The notes below the pieces were generated by a model. The model saw only the letters and a program-made list of their open reading frames with translations. It made no database searches and was not told the DNA's origin. 64,000 nucleotides of DNA, taken from Actinocrispum wychmicini. Lineage in GTDB: Bacteria > Actinomycetota > Actinomycetes > Mycobacteriales > Pseudonocardiaceae. The stretch covers positions 558,001 through 622,000 of the forward strand of contig NZ_SLWS01000004.1 of NCBI RefSeq assembly GCF_004345645.1. Reading direction: 5' to 3'. Shown here one piece after another: positions 42,995 to 52,061 of the stretch (its first letter is position 1; every line of letters starts with the position of its first letter). The position numbers and the translations under genes are program-made.

Positions 42995-43008
42995 TGGTTT
43001 CTCCTTTG

Positions 43009-44187
43009 TCATACCGGGATCACGCAGTCTTCGAGGCCGCGGGGGAAGGCGGTGAGTGGCTCGGCGCCCTCCTCGGTGACGAGCATGCTGTCGGAGATGC
43101 GGTACCCGGCGTGACCAGGCACGTAGATCCCCGGCTCGTTGGACACGATCATCCCCGGTTCGAGCACGGTGTCGTCACCGTCCTCCAGCCACGGCGGCTC
43201 GTGCATGCCCAGGCCGATCCCGTGGCCCTGCCGGTGCCGCAGATACCCGCCGAGACCGGCGTCCCGCAGCACGGCCAGGCAGGTCGCGTTCGCCGCGCGG
43301 CACTCGACGCCGGGCCGGATCGCCTCGCCGCCGACCTGCTGTGCCTCCCAGACGGCCTGGTGAAAACGACGCTGCTCTTCGGTGGGCTCGCCCAGCACGA
43401 AGGTGCGCTCGCCTTCCACGAACCGCCCGCCGACCGCGCATCCGAGCGACAGCATGAACGTGTCGCCCGGGGTGAGTCGGTAACCGGACGGCAGGCCGTG
43501 CGGGTACGCCGAGTTGGCCCCGGCGTAGACCAGGCCGCCGGCGAGCATCGACACCACGACGACATCGGTGTGCTCGGCGTACATCGTCCCGGTGCCGACC
43601 TTGCCCACGTACGAGGCCAACTCCGCCTCACTGGGCAGTTCCCGGCCGGCCGCGACGGCGCCGGTGACGAGTTCGACCCCAGCGGTCAGCATCAGGTCGG
43701 TGATCCGCGCGGCCTCCGCGTGCAGGGCGACTTCCTCAGGCGTCTTGACGTACCGGCAGACCGTCACCAGATCGGTCGGCACAAACTCCATAGTGGACAG
43801 TTCGGCTCGGGCGGCGGCCAGCCGCTGGTAGGAGATCGACGTGGTGTGGCCGACACGCCGGTTCGCGGTCCCGACGAAATTCGCCAGGGCGGCGAACGGC
43901 GGCAGCACACCGGGATACTCCGGGTACGACACCAGTTCCGCGGCTGCGTTCTGTGCCTCGGCGTGCTCACGTTCCAGCTCAGGCAGCAGCAGAACGCAGC
44001 GGCCGGTGGCCTCCAGCCAGACCGCGACCGGCCGTTCGCACGGGTGGTGGAAGAAGCCGGTCAGGTACGCGACGTCCTCCGGATCGTCGGTGAACACCGC
44101 GTCGAGGTCGTCCTCGGCCGCGCGAGCCCGGACCTTGTCCTGCACGTCGGCGAAGAAAGCTGGGCTGAGTCGTTGGGAGAAGGTCAT
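43009..44187 (-). CDS. M24-fold (creatinase/prolidase-like) hydrolase lacking several metal ligands
   Basis: The 392-residue protein has the creatinase N-terminal domain and the pita-bread M24 domain with QGHGIGLGMHEPPWL and SNEPGIYVPG. In metal-dependent prolidases the ligands are two aspartates, a histidine and two glutamates. Here the first aspartate position reads LSLG, the second falls in VEGERTF, and the last glutamate position reads RISD. Three of five ligands are therefore missing, as in creatinase, which works without metal. It may be a creatinase- or ectoine hydrolase-like enzyme instead of an aminopeptidase. ATGA overlap links it to the DppC gene. Confidence 0.85.
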   Translation of the reverse strand: MTFSQRLSPAFFADVQDKVRARAAEDDLDAVFTDDPEDVAYLTGFFHHPCERPVAVWLEATGRCVLLLPELEREHAEAQNAAAELVSYPEYPGVLPPFAALANFVGTANRRVGHTTSISYQRLAAARAELSTMEFVPTDLVTVCRYVKTPEEVALHAEAARITDLMLTAGVELVTGAVAAGRELPSEAELASYVGKVGTGTMYAEHTDVVVVSMLAGGLVYAGANSAYPHGLPSGYRLTPGDTFMLSLGCAVGGRFVEGERTFVLGEPTEEQRRFHQAVWEAQQVGGEAIRPGVECRAANATCLAVLRDAGLGGYLRHRQGHGIGLGMHEPPWLEDGDDTVLEPGMIVSNEPGIYVPGHAGYRISDSMLVTEEGAEPLTAFPRGLEDCVIPV

Positions 44188-45050
44188 TTCGCCCTCCGGC
44201 GACGTGGGTTGCGGGCGTCGTTGTAGGCCGTGGACAGCAGTGTCGCCGCCAGCACGAGCAGCAGGATCGCCAGGGACGGGAACAAGGGCAGCCACCACGC
44301 GGTGGACATCGCCCCCGCCTGCTGCGCCTCGTAAAGGATGCGGCCCCAGGACCAGCTCGTCGGGTCGCCCAGGCCCAGGAACGCCAGCCCGGCCGCGGAC
44401 AGCACCGCCCGGGAGGCGGTGAGCACCACCGACACCAGGATCAGCGGGGCCACCGCGGGGATCACGTGCCTGGTGATGATCCACACGGGCGACTTGGTCA
44501 TCAGCCGCGCGGCGTCCACATAGGGCAGTCGGACCACGGCGAGTGCCTGCGACCGCACGACTCTGGTCACCTCGGGCCAGGAGAACGCGGCGATCACGAT
44601 GATGATCGTCTGGGTGCTCGGCCCGGCGAGCGCCGCGACCAGGATCATCAGCGGCAGGATCGGCAGGGACAGGGTCAGGTCGACGATCACCCCGATCGGG
44701 GCGTCGATCTTGGGGAAGTACGCGCTGATCACCGCGAGCAGCGTGCCGACCAGGATGGCCAGCAGCGACGCCGCCGCGGCGACCAACAGGCTCTGCCGCG
44801 TTCCCCAGACGACCTCGCCGTAGACGTCCAGCCCCAGGCTGTCGGTGCCGAACCAGTGCCCACCGGACGGGGGCGCGAGCACGACATCGCCGTAGCCGGA
44901 CGGGTAGGTGGCCAGCAACGGCGCCGCGATCGCGACGAGAACCAGCAGCACGAGCACGGCCAGCGCGCCAAGGCCGAGCGGTTCCCGGCGCAACGCGCGC
45001 CAGGTCGACCGGCCGGCGGCCTGCTCCAGGTGTGGTGTGGTAGCGGTCAT
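44184..45050 (-). CDS. dppC: Peptide ABC transporter permease (DppC type)
   Basis: The 288-residue membrane protein has the OppC N-terminal domain (LALVLLVLVAIAAPLLA-like first helix) and the binding-protein-dependent transport fold with the EAA loop DAARLMTKSPVWIITRHVIPAV. It forms the channel with DppB for peptide import. It starts 10 bases after the DppB stop and overlaps the M24 gene. Confidence 0.93.
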   Translation of the reverse strand: MTATTPHLEQAAGRSTWRALRREPLGLGALAVLVLLVLVAIAAPLLATYPSGYGDVVLAPPSGGHWFGTDSLGLDVYGEVVWGTRQSLLVAAAASLLAILVGTLLAVISAYFPKIDAPIGVIVDLTLSLPILPLMILVAALAGPSTQTIIIVIAAFSWPEVTRVVRSQALAVVRLPYVDAARLMTKSPVWIITRHVIPAVAPLILVSVVLTASRAVLSAAGLAFLGLGDPTSWSWGRILYEAQQAGAMSTAWWLPLFPSLAILLLVLAATLLSTAYNDARNPRRRRAK

Positions 45051-45060
45051 GTCAGGCCTC

Positions 45061-46023
45061 TCATGACGCCTTCACGCGCGGATCCAGCACGCCGTAGACG
45101 ATGTCGGTCACCATGTTCGCGACCACCACGGTCGCCGCGAGCAGGATGAAAGCCCCTTGCAGGACCGGGAAGTCCAGCTGCGTCACCGCCTCGTAGACAC
45201 CCCGGCCGATCCCCGGATAGGCGTACACGGTCTCGATGAGCACCGCCCCGCCCACCACGAAACCCAGCTGCAGGCCGACGAGGGTGGTGGTGGGCAGCAG
45301 CGCGTTGCGCAGTGCGTGTTTCCACAGCACTCGCCGGAACGGCAGCCCGTTGGCGCGGGCCAGGACGACGTAGTCCTCGTTCAGCGAGTCGATCAGGGTC
45401 GAGCGCATCGTCAGCACGTACGACCCCAGTTGGGCGAACACCAACGACAAACACGGCAGCACGAGGTGGTGCAACACGCTGACGTACCACTCACCGCCGT
45501 AGGTGCCGTCGGTGAACGCCCCGCCGATCGGGAACCAGCCGAACCGCAGCCCGAACACGTACAGCAGCAGGATTCCCATGCTGGGCACGAAAAGCGACTG
45601 GCCGGTGACCGCGACCACCTGCACGGTCCGGTCCCAGAGGCCGCCCGCCCGCGCCGCGGCGAGCACGCCCAGCGGGATGCCGAGCACGACCGTCACCAGT
45701 AGCGACGAGACGGCCAGCAGCAGTGTCCACGGCAGACGCTGCATCAGGACGTCCACCACGCTGCTGCCCTGGGTGAACGAGATCCCCAGGTTGCCCTGCA
45801 GCAGCTGGCCGAGGTACTTCACGTACTGCACGGGCAGCGACTGGTCCAACCCGTACTGGGCCAGCAGGTTCGCCCGCAGCTCCGGCGTCATGTTCGTGCT
45901 CGCGATCGCCAGCGCGGGGTCGCCCGGCAGCAGCCGCAACAGCAGGAAGGTGACTGTCACCGCGAACCAGATGGTGAGCAGGCCACGGCCGACTCTCTTG
46001 AGCACGAACAACGTCAGGGACAT
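45061..46023 (-). CDS. dppB: Peptide ABC transporter permease (DppB type)
   Basis: The 320-residue protein has the DppB N-terminus (VLKRVGRGLLTIWFAVTVTF), PGDPALAI and the EAA loop VLARANGLPFRRVLWKHALRNA. About six membrane segments are present. It is the second permease of the importer, nine bases after the binding-protein gene. Confidence 0.94.
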   Translation of the reverse strand: MSLTLFVLKRVGRGLLTIWFAVTVTFLLLRLLPGDPALAIASTNMTPELRANLLAQYGLDQSLPVQYVKYLGQLLQGNLGISFTQGSSVVDVLMQRLPWTLLLAVSSLLVTVVLGIPLGVLAAARAGGLWDRTVQVVAVTGQSLFVPSMGILLLYVFGLRFGWFPIGGAFTDGTYGGEWYVSVLHHLVLPCLSLVFAQLGSYVLTMRSTLIDSLNEDYVVLARANGLPFRRVLWKHALRNALLPTTTLVGLQLGFVVGGAVLIETVYAYPGIGRGVYEAVTQLDFPVLQGAFILLAATVVVANMVTDIVYGVLDPRVKAS

Positions 46024-46032
46024 CCGGACGCC

Positions 46033-47649
46033 CTAGCCCGCCTTGGTCGCCGAGGCGACCGACACCGGGTTGACGATGGACAGCAGCTCGCTCGGCTTGA
46101 CCACGAACCCGCTCCACGAGTCGCGGTAGGCGGTGTAGAGGTTCTGCGTGTACATGATGTTGTCGTAGACCTGGTCACGCACGATCTTGGCGGCCTCACG
46201 CGTGATCGGGATCTGCTTGCCCTGCTCGAAGGTCACCCGTGCCTGGTTGATCAGGGCGGTGAGGGCGGGGTCGTCGTTGTACGTGTAGTTGATCGCGCCG
46301 CCCGGCAGGTACGCCAGTGACATGTTCGTGGTCGGGTCGTCCATGATCGCGAAGTTGCCGGCGTAGATGTCGAAGTCGCCCTTGTTGGTCATGGCCAGGT
46401 ACGTGTTGCGCTCGATGCCCTGCAGGTCGATCGTGACACCCGCCTTGGCCGCGCCGTCCTTGACCAGGCTCGCCCACTGCGCGGTGACCGGGTCCTGCAG
46501 CGAGTAGATCAGCCGGAACTTCAACGGGAAGTTGCCGTTCGCGTCGGCCTGGTAGCCCGCGCCGGTCAGCAGCCGGCGGGAGGCCTGCGGGTCGAACGGG
46601 TACTCGGTGATCGACTTGTCGTAGTAGTCCTTCAGCACCGGCATCAGCTGGCTCGACCCGGTGGACACCGCCTGGCCCTGCAGCACGACCCGGCGGATCG
46701 CCTCGTAGTCCACGGCCTGCGCGAGTGCCATCCGGACGTCCCGCTTGGCGAGATCGGGCCGCTTCATGTTGTAGGTCATGTGCGCGTAGCCCAGGCCGGG
46801 CACCTCGGCGACCTTGACGCCCTTGGTGTTCTGCAGCTCCTTGACCTGCGTGGGTGGCAGGGCGTTGGCGATGATGTCGACGTCGCCGTTCTTCAGCGCC
46901 AGGATCTCGGTGTTCACGTCCGGGTAGACCCGGTAGACGACCTTGGCGGCCTTCGGTTTCCCGCCCGGCACGAGCGGGTAGCTGTCCACCCGCTCCATCG
47001 TGTAGCTCTGTCCCTTTTGGACCGTCTTGAGCAGGTACGGCCCGGCGCTAACCCAGCCGCCGGTCGAGCCGTCGTTGGCGAACTTGGCCACCGAGCCGGC
47101 CGGTTCGAACACGTGTTGCGGCACGACGTTGCCCCAGAAGCCGATCTCGGGAATCAGCGAGGCGTCCGGCGCGGTCAGCTTGACCTCCACGCGGGTGTCG
47201 GACACGGCCGTGGCGGAGGCGAAGTTGGCGAGCTGTCCGGTGAGCGTGCCGGCCGGCTTGTCGCGCTTGGTGGCGTTGAGCGTGAAGGCGACGTCCTTGG
47301 CGGTCAGCGGCTGGCCGTCGGACCACTTCATGCCCGCGCGGATCTCGTAGAACCCCGTGGTGTCGTTGGTGTAGCCCCACTTCTCCGCCAGCTCCGGCCC
47401 CTTGGCGCCGTTGGCGTCGATGGACAGCAGGTGCGGGTACATCAGGTTGGTGATCCAGTAGTCGCTGCGGCTGTTGCCGATCAACGGGTTGTAGTTGACC
47501 ACGTCAGTCGTGGTGGCGATGGTCAACGTGGGGTCGACGGCCTGCTGGCCGCTGCTGCCGGACTGCTGGGGCGCGCTCGGCGCGCACGCCGCGAACAGCG
47601 GGATCGCGGTGAGCGCGGCGATGGCTGTGATCGTGTGGCGACGGGGCAT
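46033..47649 (-). CDS. dppA: Peptide-binding lipoprotein (family 5 solute-binding protein)
   Basis: The 538-residue lipoprotein has a signal with lipobox LFAAC (C22) and the SBP_bac_5 domain: YEIRAGMKWSDGQPLTAKDV, RDVRMALAQAVDYEAI and YDNIMYTQNLY near the end. It captures peptides outside the membrane for DppBCDF. The ATG follows the dipeptidase stop directly. It contrasts with the two leaderless homologues in the cluster. Confidence 0.94.
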   Translation of the reverse strand: MPRRHTITAIAALTAIPLFAACAPSAPQQSGSSGQQAVDPTLTIATTTDVVNYNPLIGNSRSDYWITNLMYPHLLSIDANGAKGPELAEKWGYTNDTTGFYEIRAGMKWSDGQPLTAKDVAFTLNATKRDKPAGTLTGQLANFASATAVSDTRVEVKLTAPDASLIPEIGFWGNVVPQHVFEPAGSVAKFANDGSTGGWVSAGPYLLKTVQKGQSYTMERVDSYPLVPGGKPKAAKVVYRVYPDVNTEILALKNGDVDIIANALPPTQVKELQNTKGVKVAEVPGLGYAHMTYNMKRPDLAKRDVRMALAQAVDYEAIRRVVLQGQAVSTGSSQLMPVLKDYYDKSITEYPFDPQASRRLLTGAGYQADANGNFPLKFRLIYSLQDPVTAQWASLVKDGAAKAGVTIDLQGIERNTYLAMTNKGDFDIYAGNFAIMDDPTTNMSLAYLPGGAINYTYNDDPALTALINQARVTFEQGKQIPITREAAKIVRDQVYDNIMYTQNLYTAYRDSWSGFVVKPSELLSIVNPVSVASATKAG

Positions 47650-48858
47650 CTAGACCCACACCTCCTTGAGGACTCTGAGTGTGTTGCCCCCCACGACCGC
47701 GGTGATCTCGTCGTCGCTGTAGCCGTGCGAGACCAGCCAGCCGATGATGTTGTGGAATCCCTCCGCCGGGTTCTCCAGCCCGTCGACGTACGGCACCTTC
47801 TCGAACTCGACGCCCCCATGCGCCTGGCCGAGTGAGAGGTTCGCGGCGAACGCGTCGTGCAGGCCGACGTGGTCGCCGAACAGGGTGTCCGGGCCGAAGC
47901 TGACGTGCTCGATGCCGACCAGGTCCACGCAGTACTTGAAGTGGTCCATCACGGACTCGAGCGAGTGCTTCGGGTGCTCGGGCGACAGCGTGGTGTGCGG
48001 CGCGGCCTCGATGCCGATCACGCCGCCGCGCTCGGCGCAGGCGCGGATCGTCTCGTCGTCCTTCATCCGGTTGGTCGGCCACACCGACCGGGCCCCCGCG
48101 TGGGTGATGAACACCGGGGTGCGGGACTTGCGGATCACGTCAAGGCCGGTGCGGTCGCCGCTGTGCGAGATGTCGATGGCGATGCCCAGCTTGTTCATCC
48201 GTTCCACGGCCCGGTCGCCGAGGTAGGTGAGCCCGCCGTCGCCGCGTTCCTTCAGCCCGCTGCCGAGCAGGTTCGCCTCGGAGTACGCGATGCCCATCTG
48301 CCGCACGCCGAAGCCGTAGAGCACGTCCAGCCGGTCGATCTCGTTCTCGATCGGGGTGGCGGCCTCTAACGCGAAGATGTGCGCGACCCGGCCGGTCGCC
48401 TGGGCGTCCTCGATGTCCGCGACCGTCTCGGCCTTGACCACGAAGTCCTGGTGGGCCAGGTCGGCCATCCGCACGCCGAGGTCGAACAGCACGTCCTGGT
48501 ACTTCCAGCCGGCGTCGGAGCTGATGCAGCACGTACCGTCCATGCCGTTGTCGAACACCGCGGTCAGGCCGGAACGCGCCAGCCCGGCGTAGCCCGTTGG
48601 CTCCCGGCCCTGGCGGATGTGCTCGCGCAGGTCGGTCATGTCCGCCGGGAAGACCTGCACGTGCTCGTGCAGCGAGATCACCATGCTGTCGGCCAGCAGG
48701 CGGGTGGCCCGTTCGGCCTGCTCCCGGGTCAGGTCGAGGCCCTGGTAGGCGGGCACCCGGCCGACCTGTTCGGCGTAGGTGAACTCCCGGTAGTCCTTGC
48801 CGGCCTCGAGGTAGTCGTAGGCGGTGTAGCCGGTGTAGCGGGCAGCGGGTTCCAGCAC
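47650..48858 (-). CDS. M19 (renal) dipeptidase family protein
   Basis: The 402-residue protein has an M19-like barrel: VISLHEHVQVFP at the first metal site, IDISHSGDRTGLDVI, VFITHAGARSVW and SFGPDTLFGDH. The usual first motif DGHxD is replaced by LHEH and the last DFDG by PDTL, so metal binding may differ. The expected reaction is hydrolysis of dipeptides. The GTG at 48858 follows AAGGAGG. It is the first gene of the leftward peptide operon. Confidence 0.87.
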   Translation of the reverse strand: MLEPAARYTGYTAYDYLEAGKDYREFTYAEQVGRVPAYQGLDLTREQAERATRLLADSMVISLHEHVQVFPADMTDLREHIRQGREPTGYAGLARSGLTAVFDNGMDGTCCISSDAGWKYQDVLFDLGVRMADLAHQDFVVKAETVADIEDAQATGRVAHIFALEAATPIENEIDRLDVLYGFGVRQMGIAYSEANLLGSGLKERGDGGLTYLGDRAVERMNKLGIAIDISHSGDRTGLDVIRKSRTPVFITHAGARSVWPTNRMKDDETIRACAERGGVIGIEAAPHTTLSPEHPKHSLESVMDHFKYCVDLVGIEHVSFGPDTLFGDHVGLHDAFAANLSLGQAHGGVEFEKVPYVDGLENPAEGFHNIIGWLVSHGYSDDEITAVVGGNTLRVLKEVWV

Positions 48859-48953
48859 GCTGATGCCTCCTTGTCGCCGCCTCGTGGGCCAGGCGGTCGC
48901 GGTTGACTGTCTCCAGTGGATAGAGCAGAGTGTCATCATTATCCGGCGAAGAT

Positions 48954-48969
48954 GTCAATACGAACGTTG
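48954..48969. promoter_or_regulatory. Candidate Lrp operator between the two arms of the peptide locus
   Basis: TCAA-TACGAACG-TTGA is a symmetric AT-containing site in the 176-base divergent gap between the dipeptidase and DppD genes. A second TCAATATGAAACTTA-like stretch follows at 48990. Regulation by the Lrp protein at 41073 is inferred. Confidence 0.45.
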
Positions 48970-49034
48970 AATCGAGGCGTCGATGACGGTCAATATGAAA
49001 CTTATCGGCGACACGGTCTGTTGAGGACGAACCG

Positions 49035-50027
49035 GTGAACCATCCCCTGGCCCTGCGCGTCAGAAGCCTGTCGGTGACCTTCGCGACCGACCGCGGCGAG
49101 GTGCCGGCCGTGCGGCACGTCGACCTCGACGTCGAGCGCGGCTCGCTCGTCGCGCTGCTCGGCGAGTCGGGGTCGGGCAAGTCGGTCACCGCCCGCGCCG
49201 TGATGGGCCTGTCCGGGCCGGACGCCCGGGTCGAGGCCGACGAGATCACCCTGGGCGGCACCGACCTGCTGTCGGCCGGCGAGCGGGCGCTCCGCGACCT
49301 GCGCGGCACCCGGATGAGCCTGGTGCTGCAGGACGCCCTGTCCGCGCTGAACCCCGTACTGACCGTGGGGGACCAACTGGGCGAGCTGTTCCGGGTCCAT
49401 AGTGGAGCCTCGCGGCGGGCGGCCCGGGAGCAGGCCGTCGACCTGCTGGGCACGGTGGGCATTCCGGCACCCCGCAGGCGGGTCAAGGACTACCCGCACC
49501 AGTTCTCCGGCGGCATGCGCCAGCGGATCCTCATCGCCATGGCGATCGCGCTCGAACCCGAGCTGCTGATCGCCGACGAGCCGACCACCGCGCTCGACGT
49601 CACCGTGCAGGCCCAGATCCTCGACCTGCTCGGCCACCTGCGCGAACAACTGGACATGGGCGTCCTGCTGATCACCCACGACCTGGGCGTGGTCACCGAA
49701 GTCGCCGACCGGCTGGCGGTCATGTACGCGGGCCGTGTCGTCGAGCAGGGCGACGCCGACACCGTGCTGGGCCATCCAGCGCACCCGTACACCGAGGCGC
49801 TCCTGCAGTCCGTGCCGCGCCTTGAGCACCGCGGCAGCGAGCTGCGCACCATCCCCGGCGCACCCCCCAACCCGGCCGCGGTGCCGTCCGGCTGCCCGTT
49901 CCACCCGCGCTGCCACCGAGTCGTCGACCAGTGCCCGACCGTCCGGCCGGACCTGGTGGCCGTCTCGGCCGACCGGGCGGTCGCGTGCCACCAAGCGGAG
50001 GTGATGCTCGGTGAGTCCGTCGGATGA
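49035..50027 (+). CDS. dppD: Peptide ABC transporter ATPase (DppD type)
   Basis: The 330-residue ATPase has Walker [12 protein letters not shown], signature FSGGMRQRI and Walker [13 protein letters not shown], plus the C-terminal Oligo_HPY domain with [13 protein letters not shown], whose cysteines may bind an iron-sulfur cluster. It powers peptide import. It overlaps the following ATPase by 17 bases. Confidence 0.95.
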   Translation: MNHPLALRVRSLSVTFATDRGEVPAVRHVDLDVERGSLVALLGESGSGKSVTARAVMGLSGPDARVEADEITLGGTDLLSAGERALRDLRGTRMSLVLQDALSALNPVLTVGDQLGELFRVHSGASRRAAREQAVDLLGTVGIPAPRRRVKDYPHQFSGGMRQRILIAMAIALEPELLIADEPTTALDVTVQAQILDLLGHLREQLDMGVLLITHDLGVVTEVADRLAVMYAGRVVEQGDADTVLGHPAHPYTEALLQSVPRLEHRGSELRTIPGAPPNPAAVPSGCPFHPRCHRVVDQCPTVRPDLVAVSADRAVACHQAEVMLGESVG

Positions 50028-51003
50028 GACCGTGCTGGAGGCCGAGAACCTGACCCGGAAGTACGCCGTCGGATCCCTGCTGCGGCGTGGACACGTCTCG
50101 GCGGTCGACGGGGTCAGCCTGCGGCTGCGCCGCGGCGAAGCCCTCGGCGTGGTGGGCGAGTCGGGCTGCGGCAAGTCGACCCTGGCCCGGATGCTGGTCG
50201 GGCTGGAACGGCCGGACAGCGGCCGGCTGCGCTACCACGGCGAGGACGTCACCGCGGGCCGACGCCGCGACCGGCACCTGCTGCGCGCGGGCGTGCAGAT
50301 GATCTTCCAGGATCCCTACGCCTCACTGGATCCCCGGATGACCGTCCTGGACATCGTGGCCGAACCGTTGGCCGCCAACCGTTCGGGCACCCGCGCCAGC
50401 CGCCGCGAACGGGTCGCCGAGCTGCTGGACCTGGTCGGCATGGCGCCCGACATGATGAGCCGCTACCCCCACCAGTTCTCCGGCGGTCAGCGGCAGCGGA
50501 TCGGCATCGCCCGCGCCCTGGCGTTGGATCCCAAGGTCCTCATCTGCGACGAACCGGTGTCCGCATTGGACGTCTCGGTCCAGGCCCAGGTCATCAACCT
50601 GCTGGCCGGCCTGCAACGACGGCTCGACGTCGCCCTCGTGTTCATCGCGCACGACCTGTCGGTGGTACGCCACCTCGCCGACCGCGTCGCCGTGATGTAC
50701 CTCGGCCGCATCGCCGAAACAGGCGACACAACGACCCTCTACGACTCACCGTCCCATCCGTACACCAAGGCCCTGCTGTCCGCGGTCCCACCGATCGACC
50801 GGTCCGCCCGGGGTCGCCTGACCCAGCGCAGGATCCTCGCCGGCGAACCACCGTCCCCGGTCGACCCACCTGCGGGCTGCCGCTTCAACCCCCGCTGCTG
50901 GCTCGCCGAAGACCGATGCCGCACAGAAATCCCCCTCCTGCGCCCGGTCGACGGCCGCGAATCCGCCTGCCACCTCGCCGAGGCCGCCCTGGCGGAAGCC
51001 TAG
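50011..51003 (+). CDS. dppF: Peptide ABC transporter ATPase (DppF type)
   Basis: The 330-residue ATPase has Walker [12 protein letters not shown], signature [12 protein letters not shown], Walker [13 protein letters not shown] and the Oligo_HPY C-terminus with [15 protein letters not shown] at 50011 follows GGAGG. It overlaps the convergent CHAT gene by four bases. Confidence 0.95.
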   Translation: MSPSDETVLEAENLTRKYAVGSLLRRGHVSAVDGVSLRLRRGEALGVVGESGCGKSTLARMLVGLERPDSGRLRYHGEDVTAGRRRDRHLLRAGVQMIFQDPYASLDPRMTVLDIVAEPLAANRSGTRASRRERVAELLDLVGMAPDMMSRYPHQFSGGQRQRIGIARALALDPKVLICDEPVSALDVSVQAQVINLLAGLQRRLDVALVFIAHDLSVVRHLADRVAVMYLGRIAETGDTTTLYDSPSHPYTKALLSAVPPIDRSARGRLTQRRILAGEPPSPVDPPAGCRFNPRCWLAEDRCRTEIPLLRPVDGRESACHLAEAALAEA

Positions 51004-52061
51004 GGTGGGGCGGGTGCGTAGGTGGCGCCGAGGGCGGCCCATACCAGCGGCGTGAACTCCGGTGCCCCGGTGGACTCCCAGCGATCGGCCTGCTCTCGTT
51101 GCCAGTCGTTCAACGCCGCAACGGGATCCGCCTGCTCCTGGGCGTTGTGCACGGCCAGTACCGCCCCGGCCAACGTCGGGGTGTGGAAGCCGGGGAACAG
51201 CCGGGTCATGCCCGCGTCAGTGGGCAGCACCCATCGGGTCGCGGTCACGTACTCCGCTCCGCCGTGCACCAGGGCGGCGACCAGGCCGGACGGTTCGGCG
51301 TAGCGGTGGTCGGCACCGCTTTCGCAGGCGATCAGGGCGGCGCGGTTGGGAATGCGCCAGCCGAGCAGGTCGGCGGCGGTGAGGGTGCCCCGGGCCAGGT
51401 GCAGGCGGGCGTCCAGGGCGTGCGCGGCGGTGGTCACGTGCCCGACGTAGAGGAACCGGCCCGCTTCGGCCAGTGCCGGGCGCAGGGTGTCCCGGTCGAG
51501 GACGTCCAATGTCGCCAAGGCTTCCGGGACCTCACCGAGGACACGGCCGAGCGGGGTGGGCGGGTCCACCGCGGCGGCCAACGGGCCGACGTTGGGGGAC
51601 AAGCGGCGGGCGCGGGCGTTGCGGACCGTGGCCGGGGTCAGGATGGACACGTTCGCGTTGTGCACGAAGCGTTCCGCCTCATCCACCCGCAGCGCTTCCC
51701 AGGGCACCTGTGCGGTGGACGGGGATGGCTGGACGCGTACGTGTAGCCGATCGCCCGCCAGGATCACCGCGTCCAACTCCCGGGCCAGCTGCGCCGGGAT
51801 GAGGGCGGCGGCCAGATTGGTCGCCAGCACGCGTTCGCGATCCCGGTCGGTCAGCGCGCCCCCCGAAAGCGCCCTGGTCAAGGCCTGGTACGCGGACTCA
51901 CCGGGGCGTGGGGTCGGCAGTGCGTCGGCCAGCTCGGCCAGCGGCGGACCGACCCGGTCCCTCGGCAGGATCAGCACCCGAGGGTGGTCCGGATCGTGTT
52001 CCCAGCGCCAGCTGACGTACAGGTTGCCCGCGTCGACGTAGGTCACCTGCACGGTCACCAT
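51000..52061 (-). CDS. CHAT-domain protein (caspase-like peptidase)
   Basis: The 353-residue protein has a C-terminal CHAT domain with the expected catalytic dyad: H208 in LYVGHVTTAAHALDA and C246 in AALIACESGAD, followed by EPSGLVAALVHGGAEYV, the strand-helix after the cysteine. The N-terminal 130 residues are beta-rich and without a recognised domain. CHAT proteins are caspase-fold proteases and include the TPR-CHAT protein Csx29 activated by type III-E CRISPR effectors. It is last in a four-gene operon and overlaps the TPR gene by seven bases. Likely role: a protease switched on by its partners. Confidence 0.85.
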   Translation of the reverse strand: MVTVQVTYVDAGNLYVSWRWEHDPDHPRVLILPRDRVGPPLAELADALPTPRPGESAYQALTRALSGGALTDRDRERVLATNLAAALIPAQLARELDAVILAGDRLHVRVQPSPSTAQVPWEALRVDEAERFVHNANVSILTPATVRNARARRLSPNVGPLAAAVDPPTPLGRVLGEVPEALATLDVLDRDTLRPALAEAGRFLYVGHVTTAAHALDARLHLARGTLTAADLLGWRIPNRAALIACESGADHRYAEPSGLVAALVHGGAEYVTATRWVLPTDAGMTRLFPGFHTPTLAGAVLAVHNAQEQADPVAALNDWQREQADRWESTGAPEFTPLVWAALGATYAPAPP

